21,879 nucleotides of DNA from NCBI GenBank assembly GCA_003230195.1, contig QIHH01000096.1:1-21879 (forward strand), given 5' to 3'. This document shows, piece by piece, positions 16,081 to 21,879 of the stretch (the first letter of the stretch is position 1; each line of letters starts with the position of its first letter). Position numbers and translations under genes: made by a program. Source of the stretch: Gammaproteobacteria bacterium (GTDB lineage: Bacteria; Pseudomonadota; Gammaproteobacteria; SZUA-140). The notes beneath the pieces are model-generated. The model searched no databases and had not been told where the DNA came from. It saw only the letters and a list, made by a program, of their open reading frames with translations.

Positions 16081-17109
16081 ATGTCAGACGAGATTAGAAA
16101 CGACACCACTTCACCCGCAACAAAAGAAAAGGATCCCTGGATGGGCGAGAAGAAAGCATCCCCCGAGAGTGGCGAAAATAAAGAAGAGTGGCAGCGAGAT
16201 GTAATGGAGAAGCTGGTTTTTAGCGCCTACAAAGAGCAAAAAAGCACCCGACGCTGGGGAATCTTCTTTAAATCACTGATGTTCACCTATCTCGCAGCGA
16301 TTTTCTTTATGGTCTATATGAAAAATGACCTAAGTGATATACCAAACAAGCAGCATAAGCATACCGCGCTAATTGAAATACGTGGCACGATTGCCGCTGA
16401 CTCAGAGGCCAATGCTGACAGCATCGTTTCGGCACTGCGTGACGCCTTTAAAAACAAGAATTCTGTGGCGATCATTCTTCGTATAAATAGCCCCGGGGGA
16501 AGCCCGGTTCAGGCCGGTTATATTAATGATGAAATCAAACGCCTGCGTGACAAACACCCAGATAAACCTGTCTATGCCGTGATCACTGACATGTGTGCCT
16601 CTGGTGGTTATTACATCGCCGCCGCCGCCGATGAAATCTATGCGGACAAAGCGAGTATCGTCGGTTCAATCGGCGTGATCATGAACGGCTTTGGATTTGT
16701 CGATGCGATGGATAAGCTCGGCATTGAACGCCGTATGATGACGGCGGGGGAGAACAAGGGTTTCATGGATCCATTCTCACCACTTAAAGAAGATGATACT
16801 CAGCATATTAAATCGTTACTGAGTTCAATCCACCAGCAGTTCATCGATGTCGTCAAAGAAGGGCGTGGTGAACGACTATCGGATGACCCTAAAATCTTCA
16901 GTGGCCTAGTCTGGACAGGTGAACAGGCAATCGACGTAGGATTGGTTGATGCACTGGGTAGCAGCAGTTATGTTGCACGAGAAGTGATCGGTGCTGAAAA
17001 GATAGTCGATTACACCTATGACCAACCAGTGTTTGAGCGTTTTGTAGAGCGCTTTGGTACTTCTATGGCGAGTGGCGTTACTTCTGCGATGGATAATATC
17101 TGGCGTTAA
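16081..17109 (+). CDS. sppA: Signal peptide peptidase SppA, short form (S49 family)
   Basis: This membrane-bound serine protease degrades cleaved signal peptides in the plane of the inner membrane. The 342-residue protein has a charged cytoplasmic N-terminus, one membrane helix at about 60-80 (FFKSLMFTYLAAIFFMVYM) and a single S49 domain. The short Bacillus-type form has one such domain, unlike the tandem E. coli 67K enzyme. S174 in MCASGGYYIA and K226 in AGENKGF are 52 residues apart, exactly the Ser-Lys dyad spacing of B. subtilis SppA (S147/K199). INSPGGSP is the oxyanion-side motif. The start ATG 16081 has only a weak ribosome-binding site (GGAT at 16071-16074). It is the last gene of the conserved rne-side cluster, before the accessory region. 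Confidence 0.94.
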   Translation: MSDEIRNDTTSPATKEKDPWMGEKKASPESGENKEEWQRDVMEKLVFSAYKEQKSTRRWGIFFKSLMFTYLAAIFFMVYMKNDLSDIPNKQHKHTALIEIRGTIAADSEANADSIVSALRDAFKNKNSVAIILRINSPGGSPVQAGYINDEIKRLRDKHPDKPVYAVITDMCASGGYYIAAAADEIYADKASIVGSIGVIMNGFGFVDAMDKLGIERRMMTAGENKGFMDPFSPLKEDDTQHIKSLLSSIHQQFIDVVKEGRGERLSDDPKIFSGLVWTGEQAIDVGLVDALGSSSYVAREVIGAEKIVDYTYDQPVFERFVERFGTSMASGVTSAMDNIWR

Positions 17110-17161
17110 AATAAGGCAGCTAACTACCAAGTTAATGCTTTGTGTGATATCACTGAAAGCC

Positions 17162-17193
17162 GTCATCCCGGTAAGTTTTTGGCCGGGATCCAG
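17162..17193. repeat. Dispersed-type palindrome, possible terminator after sppA
   Basis: ATCCCGG (17165-17171) pairs with CCGGGAT (17183-17189) and is flanked by GTC and CCAG, then TTTTT. This GTCAT-CCCGG...CCGGGA-TCCAG pattern resembles short palindromic repeats scattered through many proteobacterial genomes. Placed 50 bases after sppA and followed by a T-run, it could also end sppA transcription. Only one copy lies in the window. Confidence 0.55.
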
Positions 17194-17262
17194 TTTTTAA
17201 TAAGCACCTTTATCAATGCATTATTTTGTATGTCTCAGTGACTGCCCCATTGGGAGATTGAA

Positions 17263-18000
17263 ATGAATACAAGAGCAATATTGTTCGTTTTAATGATCTC
17301 GTATTCGGCAATTTCAATATCAGCAGAGTGCGTGGTACTACTTCACGGGCTGGCGAGAACATCGAGTTCAATGAGCGAGATGGAGCAACGGCTAATGGAA
17401 GAAGGGTACCACGTAGTAAATGTTGACTATCCTTCACGGAAAAAGAAAATAGCGCGGCTTGCAGAAATTGCAGTGGGTGGTGGATTAGAACTGTGTCGTG
17501 AAAATAATTCGAGTCCAATTAATTTTGTGACTCATTCGCTAGGGGGTATCTTAGTTCGCCAGTTCTATAAAAATCATCCTCCCGAAAATGTCAAAAGAGT
17601 CGTCATGCTCGGCCCACCAAACAATGGTAGTGAGGTTGTGGATAATATAAAAAATATACCGGGGTATAAATTATTGAATGGCCCAGCAGGTATGCAGCTA
17701 GGCACCGGAGAAACGGATGTTCCCAAAAGCCTTGGAGCCGTAAATTTTGAATTAGGGATAATTGCTGGTACGAAGTCTATCAATCTAATCTTGTCCCTAT
17801 TTCTGCCCAATCCGGATGATGGTAAGGTTTCAGTAGAAAGTGCAAAAATTGAAGGTATGTGTGGTTTTGTAGCGCTACCTGTCACACACCCATTTTTGAT
17901 GAAAAATGAGCTCGTGATCAACGAGGTTGTTTACTTTCTGTCTGAAGGGGCGTTTAAAAATAAGAATGCTGAAAATTACTGCGCTGTCGTTAACAGATGA
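17263..18000 (+). CDS. Exported alpha/beta hydrolase (lipase-like)
   Basis: This 245-residue serine hydrolase is predicted to be exported. Residues 1-21 form a signal peptide (AILFVLMISYSAISISA), probably cut after ISA; the -1 position before C23 is Glu, so it is not a lipobox. The fold motifs are in order: VVLLHGLART (oxyanion HG), nucleophile S92 in THSLGG, LGPPNNGS, an acidic residue D185/D186 in NPDDGKVSVES, and H209 in LPVTHPFLM. It resembles triacylglycerol lipase or PGAP1-like hydrolases; the substrate is unknown. GGGAG at 17252-17256 stands six bases before ATG 17263. The last six codons and the stop lie inside or against a direct repeat shared with 18857-18897, so the original C-terminus may have been altered. 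Confidence 0.85.
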   Translation: MNTRAILFVLMISYSAISISAECVVLLHGLARTSSSMSEMEQRLMEEGYHVVNVDYPSRKKKIARLAEIAVGGGLELCRENNSSPINFVTHSLGGILVRQFYKNHPPENVKRVVMLGPPNNGSEVVDNIKNIPGYKLLNGPAGMQLGTGETDVPKSLGAVNFELGIIAGTKSINLILSLFLPNPDDGKVSVESAKIEGMCGFVALPVTHPFLMKNELVINEVVYFLSEGAFKNKNAENYCAVVNR

Positions 18001-18022
18001 GCTATGCCAACTGACATCCAAT
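17983..18022 (+). repeat. Imperfect direct repeat, copy A
   Basis: GCTGTCGTTAACA (17983-17995), a five-base variable part, GCTATG, then CCAACTGACATCCAAT (18007-18022) recur in the same order at 18857-18897. The copies differ at three bases of the variable part and by one inserted G. This copy includes the last codons and stop of the hydrolase gene. Inside it TGTC-GTT and AAC-T-GACA form an imperfect inverted repeat. The minus strand of this copy reads LDVSWH, close to the LDVSWP end of the large gene at 18876. Confidence 0.85.
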
Positions 18023-18240
18023 TTTCGCTGTATATTATAGATACAGGAACTCTCTGAATATCTCAAATACGGAAACTCAAAAGAAGTAAATTATCAATAT
18101 AATCAAATAGATAAATACATAAACTCTACGAAAAAGTGGACACTTATCTTGAAAATATGCTTGGGACCTAGTGGTTTGAGTTTTCCACGGAAAAATGGAA
18201 AGACGTGCTAGTATTATCCATAAATGAGAGGAGAATCATG
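18023..18240. other. AT-rich gap before the Uma2 gene
   Basis: No gene is recognised on either strand. The sequence is strongly A/T-rich with many stops. A 6-bp inverted repeat TTTCCA/TGGAAA (18182-18187 and 18196-18201) lies about 30 bases before the ribosome-binding site and could be an operator. I found no convincing -35/-10 pair. Confidence 0.5.
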
Positions 18241-18825
18241 ATGTCACTAGCCAGCGTTAAAGTTACTCTAACAGTAGAAGAATATCTTCGCGGCGAGCAA
18301 TCATCGGATACTCGGCATGAATATGATAATGGTTATGTTGTTGCGATGGTTGGTGCCAGCAGAACACACAATCTGATTACTCTATCGTTAGCATCTGCAA
18401 TTAGACAGAAGTTAAAGGGGACGCCTTGCCGAACTTATGCCTCAGATATGAAAGTTCGTACTCAAACAAATGAGAACGACTTGTTCTACTACCCTGATGT
18501 AATGGTCTCATGTGACCAATCACCATCGAGTGAATTCTACGAAGAAAAACCTTCCTTAATTATCGAAGTCCTATCACCTTCTACTGAGACCAGAGACAAA
18601 CTTGAAAAGCTCGCCGCATACACCCGAATTTCGACCCTAAAGGAATATTTCACTGTCGCCCAGGATCGAGTCGAGGTATGCCGATATGCGATGGAAAGTG
18701 GGGAAGTCGTTATGACTCAGTACCAAGATGGCGATGTTATTGAATTCTCATCAATCAAGCTATCACTTTCCATAAAAGAAGTGTATGAAGACGTTGTAAA
18801 CTATCAAGGTAGGACCGGGTTGTGA
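18241..18825 (+). CDS. Uma2 family PD-(D/E)XK protein (DUF820)
   Basis: The Uma2 family has a restriction-endonuclease-like fold; its biological role is unproven. The 194-residue protein shows the family pattern: LTVEEYLRGEQ, then RHEYDNGYVVAMVGAS and HNLITLSLASAI. FYYPDVMVSCD carries the metal aspartate, SLIIEVLSPSTETRDKLEKLAAY the ExV version of the catalytic E-x-K, and ISTLKEYFTV follows. ATG 18241 is chosen over ATG 18238, because AGGAG at 18229-18233 is seven bases away rather than four, and over the upstream GTG at 18205, which lies before the ribosome-binding site. The last ten residues after YEDV (VNYQGRTGL) look like read-through into a DUF5131 remnant. Uma2 genes are common as multicopy, horizontally moved singletons. 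It is bracketed by the two direct repeats. Confidence 0.88.
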   Translation: MSLASVKVTLTVEEYLRGEQSSDTRHEYDNGYVVAMVGASRTHNLITLSLASAIRQKLKGTPCRTYASDMKVRTQTNENDLFYYPDVMVSCDQSPSSEFYEEKPSLIIEVLSPSTETRDKLEKLAAYTRISTLKEYFTVAQDRVEVCRYAMESGEVVMTQYQDGDVIEFSSIKLSLSIKEVYEDVVNYQGRTGL

Positions 18826-18889
18826 CCACTGCTACGCAGAAGCGTTGGACAATGGAGCTGTCGTTAACAAATTTGCTATGGCCAACTGA
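18800..18889 (+). pseudogene. Remnant of DUF5131 (phage Gp37/Gp68-like) gene
   Basis: In the frame +2 relative to the Uma2 gene, 18806-18844 reads KVGPGCDHCYAEA. This is the strongly conserved N-terminal cysteine motif of the DUF5131 / phage Gp37-Gp68 family, where CTKVGPGCDHCYAEAM-like text follows a TWNP start. The start (upstream TAA at 18797-18799) and almost all of the roughly 230-residue protein are missing. After LDNG the frame runs into direct repeat copy B and stops at 18889. The upstream edge overlaps the last codons of the Uma2 gene. It is a fragment left by a recombination or deletion. Confidence 0.7.
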
Positions 18890-18897
18890 CATCCAAT
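18857..18897 (+). repeat. Imperfect direct repeat, copy B
   Basis: GCTGTCGTTAACA (18857-18869), AATTT, GCTATG, an extra G, and CCAACTGACATCCAAT (18882-18897) match copy A at 17983-18022 at about 37 of 41 positions, 874 bases apart. On the plus strand it ends the DUF5131 remnant frame. On the minus strand it contains the final codons and stop (18876-18878) of the large nuclease-domain gene. Confidence 0.85.
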
Positions 18898-21879
18898 ACT
18901 CGTATATGAATATGATTACGTTCATCAGCGCTAAGCAAAGCCTCTAGCCTATGCTGTAACTCCTTGGGAGTCTGCGGTTTTTTGCCTCCATCCTCGGCTT
19001 TTGCAATATCTCCTTTGCCAAACCAGAGAACCAGATACAGACCATAACCGTTAGCCTTGGGGGAGATCGAATATTGCTGGGCCAATTGTGACTGCGAGGC
19101 TCTCCACAAAGAATCGTTATCATCCCGTTTAATCTCTATTGGCAATTCAAACTCATTGTGGTAAGAAATACGCATATCCGCTCGTTTATCATTCACATAA
19201 TCACCTTCCGGCTGGCAATCAATTCTAAAGGGGGTTAACTTCCCCCTAAGCCTAAACAGCAATTCATCACGACAAGCGTTTTCAATACGTTTTTTCTGTG
19301 GTTTTCGGTATTGATCAATATTCCAGAATTTTGAAAAACCGTCGTCATTTTCATGCCTGATTTCATTAGCAATATCGTCCAGGTGAAATAACACCAGCTC
19401 GGTCAAGTCAGCAGCATTGGCAGGCTCCTGATTAGCAAGAATGCCTGCAACCTCAGCCAAAGAGAGAAAAGAGAATGAGGTCTCCCGTCGCTTCTGGCGA
19501 ATTTGATGGCGGGCGTTTTCCAGTGAGAATTTCAGCTTCTCCATCGTTGGACGTTTCAACAACCGTGCTATTTCGTCTTCAGCCTGAACTGTAGCCATGC
19601 TAGCCAGGCGATTAATGAGTGCCCTAATCTGGTCGCCCCGCTGCATAGCCGGTGTAACAAGTCCATCACCCCTTGACCTATCCAGCTCAGCATGAGGCAC
19701 TAACTGCTCAATTAACTTACCTACGGTATAAATCGATAATTTAAATTCCTGAGTTAACTCTCTGTAACGGGTGCTTAGAAAGCCCACAAGATAATTTAGT
19801 CTTGACTGGGAGTTGCCAACAAACGCCCATAATGCAGATTCATATTGAGATTGGTTTATCAGAATACCAGTTGCTAACCAGCAGGCCTTCTGGGAGCCTT
19901 CAAGGCTTTTCTTTGAAAGCTTTTCTTTCACGATGAGAGGCAGTGTCTCCATCTGGTAGCGAAGCGCTGATTTAAGCAGATGTTCCAAACAGCCAAGCTG
20001 CGCTGACTTCGCTCTTAACGGGAACTTCTTAAGTAATGCAGGTACGGTCAGGCAGGCAAGCATCTTAAAATCGGCATCATTTTCCAGAGCATATAGGAAA
20101 TCAATATGGTTTTTTCTTGCCTTAAACGAGGCAGCTGCATATTGAATATATACTTCAGCTAGCAGTTCAGGGCGTGTTTTTATTAAATAGATAAACCATT
20201 CGGGCGTTTGATCGCATCCATAGGTTAATCGAAAAACCGCCATACGTTTTAGCGCTTCATCGGAGAGCGAATCAATTGCAGATGCACCTAGCTTCCAGCG
20301 TATCTCCATCCCCACCAGGCAAGGGCGACGAATATAGTGCTCACGACTTTTTATAGAAAGATCAATAATCTCATCGACTGTTGGTAAATCGCTACGTTCA
20401 GGCGACGCTATAAAACCGAGCCTAGCCGCCTCAAGTAGCTCACTGCCATTTCCGCTAAAATTTTCAAAACGCACTTGTAAGGTTTCCCCATAAATATCAC
20501 TATATTGATTCCACCAAACTCCCGCCAATTGACTCATGAGCTGGACATTAGCAGAGCCAGATTTAATGGTTGACATATGTTTGATTATTTGGCGGGTTCG
20601 GTTTTCCCTCTGGATATCGTGCGCCTCTTCTATTCTTTTGTCTTGCTCTGCTTGTTTTTTCATCCAATCTTTGATGTTGCAGAATAAATAGGGCATTAAC
20701 CATTCCTGTCGAGACTTATCTTTCTCTGCCCACTTTTCTATTTTTTCCAGTGTTAGGTCGCGATCTCCCCGTTGAATTGTTAGCGCGTCCATCACTTCAG
20801 AAAGATACGCCCTGGCTATTACTTCATCATTTTCTGCATACGAAGCTTGTTCAAGACACCAGATGCCAAAATCATCAGGTACAGCAGCCTCCTTAATCAA
20901 GCTCCTAAATTGATACATGTGTATGCTTTGCTTGCTGCTATTGCGCTCAATATAGTGACGCAACAACCCCTTGTATCGATCGGGACGATCTGTCAACCAT
21001 CCCTTGATTATTTTCTGGTCTTCAGCTTCCAGATTTGAGTTATAATATTCATCTGTACCTAAGAACAGCCACTCAAACAGTTCTTTATCGGTTACGTTAT
21101 CGCCATGCGCAGTAATACAGCGGGTAACCAGGCGGCCGATCATTCGTTTTAGATGGAAATTTTTCCTGGCTATCGCCACCTTTTTCGGGTTGTTAATTAA
21201 CTGTTCAAGCGCTGCAATTAAATGATCGTCAGCACTATTTTCAGCAAACTCATGTTGCCAAAACCAGGCATACATGCTCATAAGACGATTATTCTTTGGC
21301 TGGTGAAGGTAATCAAACAGTTTTTCTACTGTAAGGTGGTTAGGGTATAAATAGCGTAGCAATTCAGCTGTTAATTCATCATTAGAATCACCTATTCGTC
21401 CGTAACTGATTTCATCAAGCAGAGCTTGAGCTTTATCTGGTGAATTTTGAATATTCAACCAGCTACTCAAAGCATTTCCCCTGACGATATTCCACCAACT
21501 ATCATCCATCACAATCGCTAAAAGTTGCTCTTCCAATTGTTGAACAAGTTCGCCTTCATTAAGAGTGGATAGCAGGCAATCTACGTAGGATTGCGTTGCC
21601 GAGTCGCGGGTGTTTGATGTCAGTGCTGTAGAAAAATCATCAAGTAAGGCGGGATCAGCAAGCGCCTCAAAGGGTGTTGCCGGTTTTACATCCCTGTGAA
21701 ATGATGTTAGTTCTTCAGCCTCTTTTCGGAGCCCAATAAGTATGCTGCGCTTATCCGTTTCTGGAAGCGGCTTTGCATCTCCATATGTCACCACGGTTAG
21801 CGCATCGGCTTGAATCAGCCTCGTGCGCGCAGTTTTGCACTGAATAGCCAACCAGCCATAAAGCCCACGCAATCCAGAT
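18876..21879 (-). CDS. Large STAND/NACHT-like protein with C-terminal PD-(D/E)XK domain, N-terminus outside window
   Basis: About 1000 residues are open without a break from the window's right edge to TAG at 18878-18876. The TTG at 21872 is not a credible start, because the frame continues to the edge as SGLRGLYGWLA. Most of the protein is helical, without membrane segments, and looks like a superhelical repeat array, as in the sensor part of STAND NTPases. The beginning (RGLYGWLAIQC, then TVVTYGDAKPLPETDKRSIL) is, from memory, typical of the region just after a NACHT-type NTPase module, which would lie outside the window. The last 136 residues form a nuclease-like domain. It has E870 in a leading helix, D899 (RADMRIS), E913/K915 (LPIEIKR), a Q-rich helix with Q929 (SQSQLAQQY) and GYGLYLVLWFG. 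This is the D...ExK...Q order of PD-(D/E)XK enzymes. An anti-phage role with nuclease output is inferred, not shown. Residue numbers count from 21872. Confidence 0.75.
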   Translation of the reverse strand, partial: SGLRGLYGWLAIQCKTARTRLIQADALTVVTYGDAKPLPETDKRSILIGLRKEAEELTSFHRDVKPATPFEALADPALLDDFSTALTSNTRDSATQSYVDCLLSTLNEGELVQQLEEQLLAIVMDDSWWNIVRGNALSSWLNIQNSPDKAQALLDEISYGRIGDSNDELTAELLRYLYPNHLTVEKLFDYLHQPKNNRLMSMYAWFWQHEFAENSADDHLIAALEQLINNPKKVAIARKNFHLKRMIGRLVTRCITAHGDNVTDKELFEWLFLGTDEYYNSNLEAEDQKIIKGWLTDRPDRYKGLLRHYIERNSSKQSIHMYQFRSLIKEAAVPDDFGIWCLEQASYAENDEVIARAYLSEVMDALTIQRGDRDLTLEKIEKWAEKDKSRQEWLMPYLFCNIKDWMKKQAEQDKRIEEAHDIQRENRTRQIIKHMSTIKSGSANVQLMSQLAGVWWNQYSDIYGETLQVRFENFSGNGSELLEAARLGFIASPERSDLPTVDEIIDLSIKSREHYIRRPCLVGMEIRWKLGASAIDSLSDEALKRMAVFRLTYGCDQTPEWFIYLIKTRPELLAEVYIQYAAASFKARKNHIDFLYALENDADFKMLACLTVPALLKKFPLRAKSAQLGCLEHLLKSALRYQMETLPLIVKEKLSKKSLEGSQKACWLATGILINQSQYESALWAFVGNSQSRLNYLVGFLSTRYRELTQEFKLSIYTVGKLIEQLVPHAELDRSRGDGLVTPAMQRGDQIRALINRLASMATVQAEDEIARLLKRPTMEKLKFSLENARHQIRQKRRETSFSFLSLAEVAGILANQEPANAADLTELVLFHLDDIANEIRHENDDGFSKFWNIDQYRKPQKKRIENACRDELLFRLRGKLTPFRIDCQPEGDYVNDKRADMRISYHNEFELPIEIKRDDNDSLWRASQSQLAQQYSISPKANGYGLYLVLWFGKGDIAKAEDGGKKPQTPKELQHRLEALLSADERNHIHIRVLDVSWP

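Noticed and set aside
18205..18240. GTG 18205 as the Uma2 start
   Set aside because: The added residues are unlike the family, and a good ribosome-binding site (AGGAG 18229-18233) lies after it, just before ATG 18241.
17983..18897. The direct repeats as integron attC sites
   Set aside because: They end gene frames and contain a dyad with a bulged base, as attC sites do. However, GTTAACA and GGCCAAC do not fit the GTTRRRY / RYYYAAC core sites, the dyad is very short, and no integrase is present.
21870..21872. TTG as the start of the large minus-strand protein
   Set aside because: The frame is open to the window edge (SGL before RGLYGW), no ribosome-binding site precedes it, and the family leads one to expect an N-terminal NTPase domain.

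Overview
This window looks like a chromosomal segment from a member of the Gammaproteobacteria. The gene order from the lol genes to sppA (lolC-lolD-DUF2062-comEC-exbB-exbD-msbA-lpxK-ycaR-[kdsB]-LMW-PTP-rne-rluC-HAD-sppA) matches, from memory, the conserved cluster of Pseudomonas-like gammaproteobacteria. The left end carries the equally typical ihfA-merR-tRNA-Pro(GGG) arrangement. I do not assign a genus.

Layout. Positions 1-746 hold the 3' part of ihfA, an overlapping MerR-family gene and tRNA-Pro. Positions 823-2770 hold a lipoprotein-releasing ABC transporter with one permease and its ATPase. They converge on a DUF2062 membrane protein gene (2783-3316, minus strand), followed by comEC (3403-5742). 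Positions 5827-9905 form a tight co-directional run, exbB-exbD-msbA-lpxK-ycaR. It joins an energised ExbBD-type motor pair to lipid A flipping and lipid A 4'-phosphorylation. The gene expected next, kdsB, survives only as a short N-terminal remnant. After it come an unrecognised minus-strand small ORF and the 3' remnant of a brnT toxin gene. A low-molecular-weight phosphatase gene then converges on rne across a strong two-way hairpin terminator. Between rne and rluC lies a roughly 530-base region that, read in the rne direction, folds into a row of small hairpins, as an autoregulated rne leader would. rluC, a HAD phosphatase gene and sppA follow in one direction.

After a dispersed-type palindrome downstream of sppA (about 17162) the window changes character. 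It holds an exported alpha/beta hydrolase, an AT-rich stretch, a Uma2-family PD-(D/E)XK gene, a remnant of a DUF5131 (phage Gp37/Gp68-like) gene, and on the minus strand more than 1000 residues of a large helical protein. That protein ends in a PD-(D/E)XK nuclease-like domain and its N-terminus lies outside the window. It resembles the C-terminal part of a STAND/NACHT-type NTPase, the class that includes anti-phage sensors. A 40-41 bp imperfect direct repeat brackets the Uma2/DUF5131 segment. One copy lies at the 3' end of the hydrolase gene and the other at the 3' end of the large gene. This accessory block, with its repeat pair, is the part most worth following up. The second point of interest is the decayed kdsB/brnT site inside the lipid A operon.
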